A stretch of DNA of 64,000 bases from Mycolicibacterium sp. P1-18 (GCF_008329535.1 NZ_NPKR01000002.1:496001-560000); one strand, 5' to 3'. Positions 1 to 10,003 are shown, counted from the stretch's first letter. The notes: a model not told the origin generated them from the sequence alone. Made by a program: numbers and translations.

Positions 1-405
1 GTCCACTTCGCGTGTTCGCCCTTGCCAGTCGTGTGCCTCAGCCGTCACGGCGTGATCTCAGCTCTAGTGACGAACTCCCCAGGCGGATCGTACAAGAACC
101 AGAGACAGTTTGCCGGAGGTCGGCGAGATCCCGGCGGCGGATCGCCGTCCGTGGTCTTCCCGATCTCGTGCCGGCCGACCGGCCGGATGGCGACCCACGA
201 GCAATTGGTCAAGGTGGACAACGGTTGCGGTGTTGCCGGTCCGCTGCTGGCGACCGCGCGGCGACGCCGGACATGGCGTGGGCAACGTGCGGGTGCGTCC
301 GTGTGACGGCTCGAGCTAACTTCGCTGGGGTCGCCAAGTTGGCCGTTCTCAGCCGGTTAGATCCGCCGCCGATGTGGGTACTCCCGCGCCAACGAGGAGG
401 CCGAC
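1..405. other. Left-edge region with no convincing gene
   Basis: Several short open frames cross this stretch in different phases, but none shows a recognisable domain, and their translations are rich in Arg, Pro and Gly as expected for out-of-frame reading of GC-rich DNA. The last 15 bases hold the Shine-Dalgarno sequence of the following membrane protein gene (GAGGAGG near 395-401). The segment may be intergenic or the remains of a decayed gene. Confidence 0.4.
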
Positions 406-1071
406 ATGTCACGGGTCGTTGAGGGCGAAGAAGTGCAGGGTGGACGGATGCGCATTCCGCGGAGCCGCGGTGCGGCCAGTGGACTGCTGGTGGTGATCCT
501 GGGGCTGTGGGGCGCGTTGGTTCCGTTCGTCGGGCCGATGTTCGACTTCGCCTACAACCCGGACGTGGGCTCGGCCTGGAGCGCTGCCAGGGGCTGGCTG
601 GAAGTGTTGCCGGGCGCGGTCGCCGTCGTCGGCGGCTTCCTGCTGCTCACGTCGCGCAACCGCGCGACGGCGATGCTGGGCGGGTGGCTCAGCGTCGTCG
701 CGGGCGCGTGGTTCGTGATCGGCCGGGTGATGGCCACCACGTTGACCATCGGGGAGATCGGCCGCCCGGTCGCCGAGACCGACACCAAGGCGGCGTGGCT
801 GGAATTGACGTACTTCTACGGCCTGGGCGCGCTGATCGTCTTCCTGGGCGCGATGGGCCTCGGCCGACTGTCGGTGCGCAGCGTGCGTGACGTCGGGTAC
901 GCCCAGCGCGTGGCGACGGCGGACCGCGCCGAGCACCTGAACGCCGGCGACCAGCCGACCACGGTGATTCCGACGTCCGGGCCGACGCGTGCGAACGAAA
1001 CGCAGCCTCGGCGCGGGTGGCGGAACCGCCTGACGCGCCGGCGTCACGACGACACGCTGGTCGCCCCGTAG
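406..1071 (+). CDS. Conserved hypothetical membrane protein, four predicted TM segments
   Basis: A 221-residue protein that I do not recognise by family. Hydrophobic segments lie at about residues 25-45, 60-82, 88-108 and 132-152, followed by a basic cytoplasmic-type tail rich in Arg and Thr (about 160-221). That layout suggests a four-helix integral membrane protein, but no catalytic motif is visible. The ATG at 406 is chosen because GAGGAGG lies a few bases upstream; a second ATG at 448 is possible and would remove the 14 polar N-terminal residues. It faces the ALDH/gabT pair tail to tail, with only 12 bases between stop codons, so it is its own transcription unit. Function unknown. Confidence 0.7.
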   Translation: MSRVVEGEEVQGGRMRIPRSRGAASGLLVVILGLWGALVPFVGPMFDFAYNPDVGSAWSAARGWLEVLPGAVAVVGGFLLLTSRNRATAMLGGWLSVVAGAWFVIGRVMATTLTIGEIGRPVAETDTKAAWLELTYFYGLGALIVFLGAMGLGRLSVRSVRDVGYAQRVATADRAEHLNAGDQPTTVIPTSGPTRANETQPRRGWRNRLTRRRHDDTLVAP

Positions 1072-1083
1072 AAACGTCCGGGC

Positions 1084-2517
1084 TTATCCGGTGTAGACCA
1101 TGACGTGCTTGATGCGGGTGTAGTCCTCCAAGCCGTACGTCGACAGGTCCTTGCCGTGGCCCGAGGACTTGAAGCCACCGTGCGGCATCTCGGCGACCAG
1201 CGGGATGTGGGTGTTGATCCACACGCAGCCGAAGTCGAGGGCATTCGACATGCGGATCGCAGTCGACACGTCCCTGGTCCACACCGACGACGCGAGGGCG
1301 TACTCCACGCCGTTGGCCTTCTCCAGCGCGTCGGCTTCGTCGGCGAAGGACTGCACCGTGATGACGGGCCCGAACACCTCGGTCTGCACCAACCGGTCGT
1401 CCTGCCGAACGCCGCCGATGACCGTCGGCGCGACGTAGAAGCCGTCGGCGCCCTGCCGATGTCCACCCGCGGCGACGGTGGCGTGGTCGGGGACGTCGTC
1501 GAAGAAGCCCAGCACGCGTTCCATCTGGTGGACGTTGTTGACCGGCGGCACCCAGGCGTCCTCGTCGTCGGCGGTTCGGCCGAACGTCGTCGTGGCGTGC
1601 GCCGCCTGCTCGGCCAGCGCCGCGGTCAGCTCGTCGACGATCGACGCGTGCGCGAGCACCCGGGTGGCGGCGGTGCAGTCCTGCCCGGCGTTGAAGTAGC
1701 CGGCGGTGGCGATGCCCTCGGCCGCCGCGGCCACGTCGGCGTCGGCGAACACCACGACCGGTGCCTTGCCGCCGAGTTCGAGGTGGGTGCGCTTGAGATG
1801 CCCACCCGCGCTGACCGCCACCGCCCGGCCGGCTTCGACCGACCCGGTGATCGACACCATCGCGGGGGTGCGGTGCGCCACGACCGACGCGCCGGTGACC
1901 CGGTCGCCGGTGACGACGTTGAGGACCCCGGCCGGGAAGTGCTTGGCCGCCAACTCGGCGAGCATGACGGTGGTGACGGGCGTCGTGTCGCTGGGCTTGA
2001 TGACCACGGTGTTGCCCGCGGCGACGGCGGGGCAGAACTTCCAGATCGCCATCATCATCGGGTAGTTCCACGGCGCGACCTGGCCGATCACGCCCACGGG
2101 CTCACGCCGGATCCAGGACGTGTGGTGCTCGAGGTACTCGCCGGCCGACTTGCCCTCGAGAACCCGTGCGGCCCCGGCGAAGAACCGGATCTGGTCGACC
2201 ATCGGCGGAAGCTCTTCGACCCGGGTGACGTGGTTCGGCTTCCCGGTGTTGCGCCCCTCGGCGGCCACCAGGTCGTCGGCGGCGCGCTCCACGTCGTCGG
2301 CGAAGTCGAGCAGCGCCTTCTGCCGCGCCGACGGGGTGGTGCGCTTCCAGTCCGTGAACGCCGTGGCCGCCGCGGCGTAGGCGCGGTCGACGTCCTCCTG
2401 GTTGGAGATCGGCGCCGTGCCGTACCGCTCGCCGGTGCTGGGGTCGACGAGCGGCATCGTCGCACCGCTCACCGAGTCGACCAGTTCGCCGCCGATGAAG
2501 TTCCTGACCGTCGTCAC
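1084..2517 (-). CDS. Aldehyde dehydrogenase, probably gamma-aminobutyraldehyde dehydrogenase
   Basis: A 477-residue NAD(P)+-dependent aldehyde dehydrogenase of normal family length. The APWN motif is at residues 148-151, the general-base Glu is in LELGG (Glu247), and the catalytic Cys281 is in GQDCTAATR. The QDCTAA form is typical of PatD/YdcW-type aminobutyraldehyde dehydrogenases, whereas succinate-semialdehyde dehydrogenases usually read GQTC, so oxidation of 4-aminobutanal to GABA is the preferred reaction. It starts with GTG two bases after the gabT stop, so the two are co-transcribed and probably translationally coupled. Together they fit putrescine/GABA breakdown: this enzyme makes GABA and GabT converts it to succinate semialdehyde. 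The alternative is a GabD-like role downstream of GabT. Confidence 0.85.
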   Translation of the reverse strand: MTTVRNFIGGELVDSVSGATMPLVDPSTGERYGTAPISNQEDVDRAYAAAATAFTDWKRTTPSARQKALLDFADDVERAADDLVAAEGRNTGKPNHVTRVEELPPMVDQIRFFAGAARVLEGKSAGEYLEHHTSWIRREPVGVIGQVAPWNYPMMMAIWKFCPAVAAGNTVVIKPSDTTPVTTVMLAELAAKHFPAGVLNVVTGDRVTGASVVAHRTPAMVSITGSVEAGRAVAVSAGGHLKRTHLELGGKAPVVVFADADVAAAAEGIATAGYFNAGQDCTAATRVLAHASIVDELTAALAEQAAHATTTFGRTADDEDAWVPPVNNVHQMERVLGFFDDVPDHATVAAGGHRQGADGFYVAPTVIGGVRQDDRLVQTEVFGPVITVQSFADEADALEKANGVEYALASSVWTRDVSTAIRMSNALDFGCVWINTHIPLVAEMPHGGFKSSGHGKDLSTYGLEDYTRIKHVMVYTG

Positions 2518-2519
2518 GG

Positions 2520-3860
2520 TCAGAGGTCCTTGAGGACGAGGGCGAGAACGTCGAGACCTTCCTCGAGGAGTTCGTCGCTGATCGTCAGCGGCGGCAGGAA
2601 GCGCAGCACGTTTCCGTAGGTGCCGCAGGACAACACGATCACCCCGGCCGCGTGCGCTCCCGCGCACAGCGCCTTGGTGAGGTCGGGGTCGGGTTCGGTG
2701 GTGCCGGACTTGACCAGTTCGACGGCGATCATCGCGCCACGCCCGCGGACGTCGCCGAGGCGGTCGTCGTCGGCTTGCATCCGGCCCAGCCGCTCCTTCA
2801 TGAACGTCTCGATCTCGCGGGCGCGGGCGACCATGCCCTCGGCCTCGATCGTCTCGATGGTGGCCAGCGCGGCGGCACATGCGATCGGGTTGCCGCCGTA
2901 GGTACCACCGAGGCCGCCGACGTGGGGCGCGTCCATGATCTCGGCGCGGCCCGTCACGGCGGCCAGCGGCAGGCCGTCGGCGATGCCCTTGGCGGTGACG
3001 ATCAGGTCGGGTTCGACGCCGTCGTGCTCGCACGCGAACATCGCGCCCGTGCGGGCGAAGCCGGACTGCACCTCGTCGGCGATGAACACGACGTCGTTCT
3101 TGCGGCACCAGTCGAGAAGCGTCGGCAGGAATCCCTCGGCGGGCACGATGAACCCGCCCTCGCCCTGCACCGGTTCGATGATGATCGCGGCGAGGTTGGC
3201 GGCGCCGACCTGCTTGTCGACGATGTTCAGCGCGCGCTTGGCGGCCAGCTCGCCGTCCGTGGCGAGTTCCTTGCCGAACTCCGCGTCGCGGTAGGGGTAG
3301 GACATGGGCGCCCGGTAGACCTCGGGGGCGAACGGGCCGAACCCGTGCTTGTAGGGCATCGACTTGGCGGTCAGGGCCATGGTGAGGTTGGTCCGGCCGT
3401 GGTAGGCGTGGTCGAACGCGACGACGGCCTGCTTGCCGGTGTAGGTGCGGGCGATCTTGACGGCGTTCTCGACGGCTTCGGAACCGGAGTTGAACAGCGC
3501 CGAGCGGGCCTCGCCGGCGATCGGCGTCAGCCGGTTGAGGTGCTCGCACACCGCGACGTACCCCTCGTACGGCGTGACCATGAAGCAGGTGTGGGTGAAC
3601 TGCGCGACCTGGGCGGTCACCGCGTCGACGACGCGGGGCGAGGCGTTGCCGATGGTGGTGACGGCGATGCCGGAGCCGAGGTCGATCAGCCGGTTGCCGT
3701 CGACGTCCTCGACGATGCCGCCACCGGCGCGGGCGGCGTACACCTGCATGGTGTTGCCCACGCCGCGCGCGACCGCACCGGTCTTGCGCGCGATCAGGGC
3801 CGAGGACTTGGGACCGGGGATCGCGGTGGCGAGGTGGCGGCTTTGTTCGATGGTGCTCAC
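2520..3860 (-). CDS. gabT: 4-aminobutyrate aminotransferase
   Basis: A 446-residue class-III PLP aminotransferase that transfers the GABA amino group to 2-oxoglutarate, giving succinate semialdehyde and glutamate. Family marks are the phosphate-binding GSEAVENA segment (about 126-133), the HAYHGRT segment (151-157), ADEVQSGFARTG (261-272) with the cofactor Asp, and the Schiff-base lysine Lys291 in TAKGIADG. The GTG at 3860 is chosen over longer in-frame starts because AGGAG sits seven bases upstream and the protein then has the usual mycobacterial length. It is the first gene of a two-gene operon with the downstream aldehyde dehydrogenase. Its position beside yajC-secD-secF matches M. tuberculosis Rv2589, from memory. 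Confidence 0.93.
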   Translation of the reverse strand: MSTIEQSRHLATAIPGPKSSALIARKTGAVARGVGNTMQVYAARAGGGIVEDVDGNRLIDLGSGIAVTTIGNASPRVVDAVTAQVAQFTHTCFMVTPYEGYVAVCEHLNRLTPIAGEARSALFNSGSEAVENAVKIARTYTGKQAVVAFDHAYHGRTNLTMALTAKSMPYKHGFGPFAPEVYRAPMSYPYRDAEFGKELATDGELAAKRALNIVDKQVGAANLAAIIIEPVQGEGGFIVPAEGFLPTLLDWCRKNDVVFIADEVQSGFARTGAMFACEHDGVEPDLIVTAKGIADGLPLAAVTGRAEIMDAPHVGGLGGTYGGNPIACAAALATIETIEAEGMVARAREIETFMKERLGRMQADDDRLGDVRGRGAMIAVELVKSGTTEPDPDLTKALCAGAHAAGVIVLSCGTYGNVLRFLPPLTISDELLEEGLDVLALVLKDL

Positions 3861-4048
3861 GTCATGACTCCTGCGAGGAAAGATGGGGAGGAGACGTCGG
3901 AACGTCTCGTCGAAGCCTAGTCGCCGGGGTCGACGGCGTGAACGGAAACCTCGGTTCGAGTGCAGCCCGACGGCGGAAACCGCACCTTCCAGACGCCTCG
4001 TCCGACGCTTTCGGTGGCGTTCGCGTCCACGGGCGACGAAACCGGAGA

Positions 4049-4061
4049 TTAGTGGCACTAA
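4049..4061. promoter_or_regulatory. Perfect palindrome, candidate operator for gabT or yajC
   Basis: TTAGTGGCACTAA: arms TTAGTG and CACTAA around one central G. It is AT-richer than its surroundings and lies in the divergent gabT/yajC spacer, about 190 bases upstream of the gabT start and 135 upstream of yajC. The binding protein is unknown. Confidence 0.4.
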
Positions 4062-4103
4062 CCGCCGTCACGCCACGAAGGGGCAGGTCGGCTGACGGTC
4101 GCG

Positions 4104-4132
4104 TTGATGGCACACTGGTCGGTGACTAGGCC
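4104..4132 (+). promoter_or_regulatory. Candidate sigma-A-like promoter of the yajC-secDF operon
   Basis: TTGATG (4104-4109) and TAGGCC (4127-4132) are separated by 17 bases. The -35 is good and the -10 imperfect at its last base. The predicted transcript would carry a leader of roughly 55 bases before the yajC ATG. Confidence 0.35.
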
Positions 4133-4195
4133 CCCGTGTGTTCGCATTCGTTCCGGGGAGCCGTGACCGAAATCGATACGAAAGTCAGAGTTGAC

Positions 4196-4588
4196 ATGGA
4201 TCTCGCCATCTTCGTCCCGCTGCTCGTCGTCATGGGCGCGTTCATGTTCTTCGCGTCCCGTCGGCAGAAGAAGGCCATGCAGGCGACCATCAACCTGCAC
4301 GACTCGCTGGCGGTCGGCGACGAGATCATGACCACGGCCGGGCTCTACGGCACCATCGCCGCGGTCTCCGACTCCAAGGTCGACCTCGAGATCGCCCCCG
4401 GCGTCGTGGTCACCATGCTGAAGCTCGCCGTCAAGGAAAAGACCGTGGTCGACGACGACGAGGACGAGGCGGACGAGTACGAGGACGACGCCACCGTCGT
4501 CGCCGAGGAGCCGACGGCACACGAACTCGACCGGCCCGGTCTCGGCACCGAGGTGAAGCCGGATCCCAACCGGCTCTCCAAAGACTGA
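4196..4588 (+). CDS. yajC: Preprotein translocase accessory subunit YajC
   Basis: A 130-residue single-pass inner-membrane protein. It has an N-terminal TM helix (about 3-20), then the conserved RRQKKAMQATINLHDSL stretch and the YajC core with GDEIMTTAGLYGTI. It associates with SecDF at the Sec translocon. The C-terminal tail from about residue 83 is very acidic (runs of Asp and Glu), as in other actinobacterial YajC proteins. The ATG at 4196 is preferred because the protein then begins directly with the membrane helix; an in-frame GTG at 4163 would add 11 polar residues. secD follows after a 69-base gap on the same strand, giving the usual yajC-secD-secF order. Confidence 0.92.
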   Translation: MDLAIFVPLLVVMGAFMFFASRRQKKAMQATINLHDSLAVGDEIMTTAGLYGTIAAVSDSKVDLEIAPGVVVTMLKLAVKEKTVVDDDEDEADEYEDDATVVAEEPTAHELDRPGLGTEVKPDPNRLSKD

Positions 4589-4657
4589 CGGCTGAGCACA
4601 CAGCGCAACCACGTACTCTTTGCGGGTTGACGTACCGATCTGAGGAGAACCAAGAAC

Positions 4658-6511
4658 GTGGCATCGCCTTCGGCGCCGGTGCATCCCTACCGCTATCTGA
4701 CGCTTTTTCTGGTTCTGCTCATCGGTGCTTATCTGCTGGTGTTCCTGACCGGAGACAAGCAACCGAAGCCCAAGCTGGGCATCGATCTGCAGGGCGGCAC
4801 CCGCGTAACCCTGACCGCCCGTACCCCGGACGGCACCCCTCCCACCCGTGAATCCCTCGCCCAGGCGCAGGAGATCATCAGCTCCCGCGTCGACGGGCTC
4901 GGCGTGTCCGGCTCCGAGGTGGTCGTCGACGGCGACAACCTCGTCATCACCGTCCCGGGCAACGACGGCAACGAGGCCCGCAACCTCGGCCAGACGGCAC
5001 GGCTCTACATCCGCCCCGTCATTCACGCCATCCCCGCGTCGGGTCAGACGCCGCCGGCAGGTCAGGCGCCGGCCGGTGCACCGCAGGGAGCACCCGGCGC
5101 CATCCCGGGGCTGCCGGGAGCGCCTGGCGGTCTGCCGGGCGCACCGGGACAGCCTCCGGGCATGCCTCCGTTGATCTCACCCGCCGAGCCGGGCGCGCCG
5201 ATCGTGCCGCCCAGCCAGGACGGCCCGGGTGCGACGCCGCCTCCGGCCGGCGCACCCGCCGAACCCGCGCCGCAGCCGCGGCCGTTCCCCGAGGAACCGG
5301 CACCGACGCCCGCGCCGTCGCCCGCACCCGGACAGGCTCCGGCGCCCGGCGCACCCGCACCCGGCGGCCCCGCCAAGCCGAACCCCAACCCCAAGGGGGC
5401 GGACCTGGCTCAGCGGATCTCCGACGAGAAGGCCTTGCGGCAGAGCGCCGATCAGCAGATCCAGCTCTTGGCGCTGCAGTTCCAGGCCACCCGTTGCAAC
5501 GACGAAGACGTGCTGGCGGGCAACGACGATCCGAACCTCCCCCTCGTGACCTGCTCGCAGGATCACAAGGAGGTGTATCTGCTCGACAAGTCGATCATCA
5601 GCGGCGAGCAGATCGAGAGCGCCTCCTCCGGGCTGGACCAGCAGCGCGGCGAGTACGTCGTCGACCTGCAGTTCAAGAGCGAGGGTTCTGACGTCTGGGC
5701 CAACTTCACCGCCGCCAACGTGGGCACGCAGACCGCCTTCACGCTCGACTCGCAGGTGGTCAGCGCTCCGCAGATCAACGAGGCGATCCCCGGTGGCCGC
5801 ACGCAGATCACCGGCAACTTCACCCAGGACTCGGCCCGTGAGCTCGCCAACGTGCTGAAGTACGGCTCGTTGCCGCTGTCGTTCGAATCCTCCGAGGCCG
5901 AAACGGTCTCGGCGACACTGGGATTGACGTCGCTTCGGGCCGGCCTGGTCGCCGGCGCGATCGGCCTGGGGCTGGTGCTGCTGTACTCCCTGCTGTACTA
6001 CCGCGTGCTGGGCCTGCTGACGGCGCTCTCGCTGGTGGCCTCGGGCGCGATGGTCTTCGCGATCCTGGTGCTGCTCGGCAGGTACATCGGGTACACGCTC
6101 GACCTGGCCGGCATCGCCGGTCTGATCATCGGCATCGGCACCACCGCCGACTCGTTCGTGGTGTTCTTCGAGCGCATCAAGGACGAGATCCGCGAGGGCC
6201 GGTCCTTCCGGTCGGCGGTGCCCCGAGGCTGGGCCCGCGCCCGCAAGACGATTCTGTCGGGCAACGCGGTCAGCTTCCTGGCCGCCGCCGTGCTCTACGT
6301 CCTGGCGGTCGGACAGGTCAAGGGCTTCGCGTTCACACTCGGCCTGACCACCATCCTCGACGTGGTCGTGGTGTTCCTAGTGACCTGGCCGCTGGTGTTC
6401 CTCGCGTCCAAGTCCCCGACGCTGTCCAAGCCGGCATTCAACGGTCTCGGTGCGGTGCAGCAGATCGCCCGCGAACGCCGGGCCGCCGCGACGTCAGCGG
6501 GAGGGAGGTAG
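4658..6511 (+). CDS. secD: Protein translocase subunit SecD
   Basis: A 617-residue RND-type Sec accessory protein that uses the proton gradient to help release and pull translocated proteins. TM1 is at about residues 13-31, followed by the conserved [10 protein letters not shown] segment (41-50) and the start of the periplasmic P1 domain. An unusually long Pro/Ala/Gly-rich stretch occupies residues 127-247. The rest of P1 ends with the conserved [13 protein letters not shown] segment. Five C-terminal helices begin near residue 425, including the [20 protein letters not shown] segment of TM4. GTG start with GAGGAG upstream. secF begins four bases after the stop, so the pair is co-translated. 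Confidence 0.95.
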   Translation: MASPSAPVHPYRYLTLFLVLLIGAYLLVFLTGDKQPKPKLGIDLQGGTRVTLTARTPDGTPPTRESLAQAQEIISSRVDGLGVSGSEVVVDGDNLVITVPGNDGNEARNLGQTARLYIRPVIHAIPASGQTPPAGQAPAGAPQGAPGAIPGLPGAPGGLPGAPGQPPGMPPLISPAEPGAPIVPPSQDGPGATPPPAGAPAEPAPQPRPFPEEPAPTPAPSPAPGQAPAPGAPAPGGPAKPNPNPKGADLAQRISDEKALRQSADQQIQLLALQFQATRCNDEDVLAGNDDPNLPLVTCSQDHKEVYLLDKSIISGEQIESASSGLDQQRGEYVVDLQFKSEGSDVWANFTAANVGTQTAFTLDSQVVSAPQINEAIPGGRTQITGNFTQDSARELANVLKYGSLPLSFESSEAETVSATLGLTSLRAGLVAGAIGLGLVLLYSLLYYRVLGLLTALSLVASGAMVFAILVLLGRYIGYTLDLAGIAGLIIGIGTTADSFVVFFERIKDEIREGRSFRSAVPRGWARARKTILSGNAVSFLAAAVLYVLAVGQVKGFAFTLGLTTILDVVVVFLVTWPLVFLASKSPTLSKPAFNGLGAVQQIARERRAAATSAGGR

Positions 6512-6515
6512 CGAC

Positions 6516-7796
6516 ATGGCAAAGCACGAATCCAAGGACGACGTGACCGACGAGGTCGGCGCACTCGAACTCGACGACGCCTCGGCTGCCGAGGAACTGG
6601 GCACGACCGCCGCGGGCGCGCCCCGGCACGGCTTCTTCGTCCGCCTGTACACGGGCACCGGCGCGTTCGACGTCGTCGGCAAGCGCAAGCTGTGGTTCGG
6701 CATCAGCGGTGTGATCGTCCTGATCTGCGTCGCCAGCATCCTGCTGCGCGGCTTCACCTTCGGCATCGACTTCGAGGGCGGCACCAAGGTGTCGATGCCC
6801 GCGACCGGTGCGCAGGGTCAGGTGACCACCCAGCAGGTCGAGGACGTCTTCAGCAAGACGCTGGGCTCCGCCCCCGAGTCCGTGGTGCAGGTCGGAAACG
6901 GGGCCTCGGCCACCATTCAGATCCGCACCGAGAAGCTGAGCAACCCGGACAACGAGAAGCTCCGCACGGCGCTGTTCGACGCCTTCCAGCCGAAGGCGGC
7001 CGACGGTCAGCCGAGCAAGGCCGAGGTCAGCAGCTCCGACGTCTCCTCGACCTGGGGTGACCAGATCACCAAGAAGGCGCTCATCGCGCTGGTGGTGTTC
7101 CTGGTGCTGGTCGCCGCCTACATCGCCCTGCGCTACGAGCGGTACATGGCGCTGGCGGCGCTGGCGGCGCTGGTGTTCGACCTCGCGGTCACGGCCGGGG
7201 TGTACTCCCTGGTCGGATTCGAGGTCACCCCGGCCACGGTGATCGGTTTGCTGACCATCCTCGGCTTCTCGCTCTACGACACGGTGATCGTGTTCGACAA
7301 GGTCGAGGAGAACGTGCACGGTTTCGAGCACACCACCCGCAGGACCTTCGCCGAACAGGCCAACCTCGCGATCAACCAGACGTTCATGCGGTCGATCAAC
7401 ACCAGCCTGATCTCGGTGCTGCCCATCATGGCGCTGATCGTGGTCGCGGTGTGGCTGCTGGGCGTCGGCACCCTGCAGGACCTCGCGCTGGTGCAGTTGG
7501 TCGGCGTCGTCGTCGGCACGTACTCGTCGATCTTCTTCGCCACGCCGCTGCTGGTGGCCATGCGCGAACGCACCGAGCTGGTCAAGGCGCACACCCGTCG
7601 CGTGACGAACCGGCGCAAGGGCAAGAACGCGAGTACGACGGACTCGACCGGGGCACTGGTCGACTCGGTGTCGTCCGACGTCCAGCCCGAGAAGGTGTCC
7701 GTCGCGGCCACCCCCGCCCCCGACAAGCCGGTTCCTGGTGCCAAGCCGAGCCGTCCCACCGGTAGGCCGTCGGGTAAGCGGAACGCCAGGCGGTAA
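6516..7796 (+). CDS. secF: Protein translocase subunit SecF
   Basis: A 426-residue partner of SecD. A hydrophilic N-terminal extension of about 55 residues precedes TM1. The conserved FGIDFEGGTKVS motif is near residues 84-95, a periplasmic domain follows, and five C-terminal helices carry the GFSLYDTVIVFDKVEENV segment. The C-terminal tail is basic and low-complexity (Lys, Pro, Arg). The ATG at 6516 follows GGGAGG closely and four bases separate it from the secD stop. It forms the SecDF complex with the upstream gene in the cytoplasmic membrane. Confidence 0.95.
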   Translation: MAKHESKDDVTDEVGALELDDASAAEELGTTAAGAPRHGFFVRLYTGTGAFDVVGKRKLWFGISGVIVLICVASILLRGFTFGIDFEGGTKVSMPATGAQGQVTTQQVEDVFSKTLGSAPESVVQVGNGASATIQIRTEKLSNPDNEKLRTALFDAFQPKAADGQPSKAEVSSSDVSSTWGDQITKKALIALVVFLVLVAAYIALRYERYMALAALAALVFDLAVTAGVYSLVGFEVTPATVIGLLTILGFSLYDTVIVFDKVEENVHGFEHTTRRTFAEQANLAINQTFMRSINTSLISVLPIMALIVVAVWLLGVGTLQDLALVQLVGVVVGTYSSIFFATPLLVAMRERTELVKAHTRRVTNRRKGKNASTTDSTGALVDSVSSDVQPEKVSVAATPAPDKPVPGAKPSRPTGRPSGKRNARR

Positions 7797-7802
7797 GCCT
7801 CG

Positions 7803-9458
7803 ATGATGGTCCGACCCCGACGGGTCTCGATCCTGGCGGCCGTGATCGCGTTGGTCGGTTGTCTCGGTCTGTCGTCGTGCGCGAGTGGCCCGGCCGACGA
7901 GGTCGACTACGCGGTCGACGGAACGCTGGGCACCTACAACGTGAACACCGTCTCGGGCGCGGCCTCGGCCGGTCCGCAGGCGTTCGCGCGCGTCCTGACC
8001 GGCTTCGACTACCACGGGCCGGAGGGCCAGGTCGTCGGCGACCGCGACTTCGGCACCATTTCGGTGGTGGGGCGCGCACCGTTGGTGTTGGACTACGTGA
8101 TCAGCGACGACGCCGTGTACTCCGACGGCAAGCCCGTCACGTGTGACGACATGGTGCTGGCGTGGGCGGCCCAGTCCGGCCGGTTCCCCGGGTTCGACGC
8201 CGCCAGTCGGGCCGGTTACGGCGACGTCGCCGACGTCGACTGCGCGCCGGGGCAGAAGAAGGCCAGGGTGTCGTTCGCCCAGGACCGCGGGTTCGTCGAC
8301 TTCGGCCAGTTGTTCGCCGCGACGTCGATGATGCCGTCGCACGTCATCGCCGACGAACTCGGCGCCGGCGACGGTGCGGTCACCGCCGCCCTGCAAGCCG
8401 GCGACCTGCCCAGGATCGACCGCATCGCCCAGCTGTGGAACACCGTCTGGAACCTGAGTCCCGATCTGGACCTGAAGCGCTTCCCGTCGTCGGGGCCCTA
8501 CAAGCTGAGCTCGGTGCGGGACGACGGCGCGGTCGTGCTGGTGGCCAACGACAAGTGGTGGGGCGCCAAGCCCGTCACGGGCACGATCACCGTGTGGCCG
8601 CGCGGCGCGGACGTTCAGGAGCGGGTGAACTCGGGGGAGTACGACGTCGTCGACGTGGCGGCGGGATCGTCGGGGGTGCTGACGCTGCCGGCCGGCTACG
8701 TGCGGACCGACAGCGCGTCGGCGGGCATCGAACAACTGATCTTCGCGCCGAGCGGTCCGCTGCTGGATCCCGACGCCCGACGTGCGGTCGCGCTGTGCAC
8801 GCCCCGCGACGCGATCGCCAAGAACGCGGACGTACCGATCTCCAACAGCCGGCTGAACCCGACCGCCGAGGACTCGATGACGGCCGCCGAGAACGCGGCC
8901 GAGGGCGGCCGGTTCAGCACGTCCAATCCCGCGGCGGCGCGCGACGCGCTCGGCGGGAAGCCGCTCGCGGTGCGCATCGGCTACCAGAGTCCGAACGCCC
9001 GCCTGGCGGCCACCGTGGGCGCGATCGCCAAGGCATGCGAGCCGGCAGGCATCACGGTCACCGACGCGGCGTCGGAGGCCGTGGGCCCGGAGTCGTTGCG
9101 GCAGAACCAGATCGACGTGCTCCTGGCGAGCACGGGCGGCGCGGCGGGCAGCGGATCGTCCGGTTCGTCGGCGATGGACGCCTACGACCTGTTCAGCGGC
9201 AACGGCAACAACCTGTCCGGGTACGCGAACGAGCAGGTCGACGGTGTCATCGGCGCACTGGCGGTGACGTCCGATCCGAAGGAGTACGCCCGGCTGCTGG
9301 GCGAGGGCGCGCCCGTACTGTGGGACGACATGCCCACGCTGCCGCTGTACCGTCAGCAGCGAACTCTGCTGACGTCGTCGAAGATGACGGCGGTGAACAG
9401 TAGTCCGACTCGATGGGGTGCAGGGTGGAACATGGACCGTTGGGCGTTGTCTCGATGA
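7803..9458 (+). CDS. Substrate-binding lipoprotein, DppA/OppA-like (SBP family 5)
   Basis: A 551-residue exported protein resembling solute-binding proteins of peptide ABC transporters. The N-terminus is a lipoprotein signal peptide with two possible lipobox cysteines (Cys20 in LVGC, Cys26 in LSSC). The body shows the family-5 pattern: a segment [20 protein letters not shown] early on, a FPSSGPYKL region in the middle and a C-terminal [13 protein letters not shown]. No permease or ATPase genes are adjacent, so it either serves a transporter encoded elsewhere or has a different role. It sits between secF and apt, and its TGA overlaps the apt ATG by ATGA. From memory the position matches the Rv2585c lipoprotein. 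Confidence 0.85.
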   Translation: MMVRPRRVSILAAVIALVGCLGLSSCASGPADEVDYAVDGTLGTYNVNTVSGAASAGPQAFARVLTGFDYHGPEGQVVGDRDFGTISVVGRAPLVLDYVISDDAVYSDGKPVTCDDMVLAWAAQSGRFPGFDAASRAGYGDVADVDCAPGQKKARVSFAQDRGFVDFGQLFAATSMMPSHVIADELGAGDGAVTAALQAGDLPRIDRIAQLWNTVWNLSPDLDLKRFPSSGPYKLSSVRDDGAVVLVANDKWWGAKPVTGTITVWPRGADVQERVNSGEYDVVDVAAGSSGVLTLPAGYVRTDSASAGIEQLIFAPSGPLLDPDARRAVALCTPRDAIAKNADVPISNSRLNPTAEDSMTAAENAAEGGRFSTSNPAAARDALGGKPLAVRIGYQSPNARLAATVGAIAKACEPAGITVTDAASEAVGPESLRQNQIDVLLASTGGAAGSGSSGSSAMDAYDLFSGNGNNLSGYANEQVDGVIGALAVTSDPKEYARLLGEGAPVLWDDMPTLPLYRQQRTLLTSSKMTAVNSSPTRWGAGWNMDRWALSR

Positions 9459-10003
9459 GCGAGGTGCCGATGGGCGACTCCTCCCAGGTTGCGGCAGTGA
9501 TCGAGTCGCTGATGCGCGAGGTGCCCGACTTCCCGGAGCCCGGCATCCAGTTCAAGGACCTCACCCCGGTGCTGGCCGACGCGCGCGGGCTGTCGACGGT
9601 GACCGACGCGCTGGCCGCCGTCGCCGGCGACGTGGACCTGGTGGCCGGCATCGACGCCCGGGGCTTCCTGCTCGGTGCCGCCGTCGCGATCCGCCTCGGC
9701 ACCGGCGTGCTGGCGATCCGCAAGGGCGGCAAGCTGCCTCCGCCGGTGTACGGCGAGACCTACGACCTCGAATACGGCAGCGCCACCTTGGAGATTCCGG
9801 CCGACGGAATGCAACTGGCAGGCCTGCGCGTTCTGCTGGTGGACGACGTGCTCGCCACCGGGGGAACCTTGGCGGCGGCCACCAAGTTGTTGAGAACGGG
9901 CGGTGCCACCGTCACCGACGCGGCGGTGGTGCTGGAACTGTCCGCGTTGACCGGCCGGACGGCTCTGCCAGATCTGGCAGTGACGAGCCTTTACGTGGTG
10001 TGA
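9455..10003 (+). CDS. apt: Adenine phosphoribosyltransferase
   Basis: A 182-residue purine salvage enzyme that converts adenine and PRPP to AMP and diphosphate. The PRPP-binding loop is clear in [13 protein letters not shown] (about 127-139), the IDARGF segment near 66-71 lies in the conserved core, and [13 protein letters not shown] near the N-terminus is diagnostic of APRT. The ATG at 9455 overlaps the preceding stop as ATGA, so translation is coupled to the lipoprotein gene. Longer in-frame starts inside the upstream gene are rejected. It lies just before rel, as in M. tuberculosis, which places a purine salvage step beside alarmone metabolism. Confidence 0.95.
   Translation: MSEVPMGDSSQVAAVIESLMREVPDFPEPGIQFKDLTPVLADARGLSTVTDALAAVAGDVDLVAGIDARGFLLGAAVAIRLGTGVLAIRKGGKLPPPVYGETYDLEYGSATLEIPADGMQLAGLRVLLVDDVLATGGTLAAATKLLRTGGATVTDAAVVLELSALTGRTALPDLAVTSLYVV

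Larger units (their letters stand above)
3861..4195. other. Intergenic region between divergent gabT and yajC
   Basis: About 335 bases without a gene separate the divergent gabT and yajC starts. It holds the gabT ribosome binding site near 3868-3872, a perfect 13-bp palindrome at 4049-4061, and a candidate yajC promoter at 4104-4132. Short open frames run through it but look like shadows. No regulator gene for gabT is adjacent. Confidence 0.6.

Noticed and set aside
12..422. A 136-codon open frame at the left edge
   Set aside because: Arg/Pro-rich without domain features, overlapped by equally long frames in other phases, and it runs into the well-supported start at 406.
1084..3549. An 821-residue fusion of the aldehyde dehydrogenase with upstream sequence
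   Set aside because: The extra residues are Arg-rich and antisense-like across gabT; the GTG at 2517 directly after the gabT stop gives a normal-length enzyme.
6438..8735. A 765-codon minus-strand open frame across secF and the lipoprotein gene
   Set aside because: It runs antisense through two recognised genes and shows no protein family pattern.
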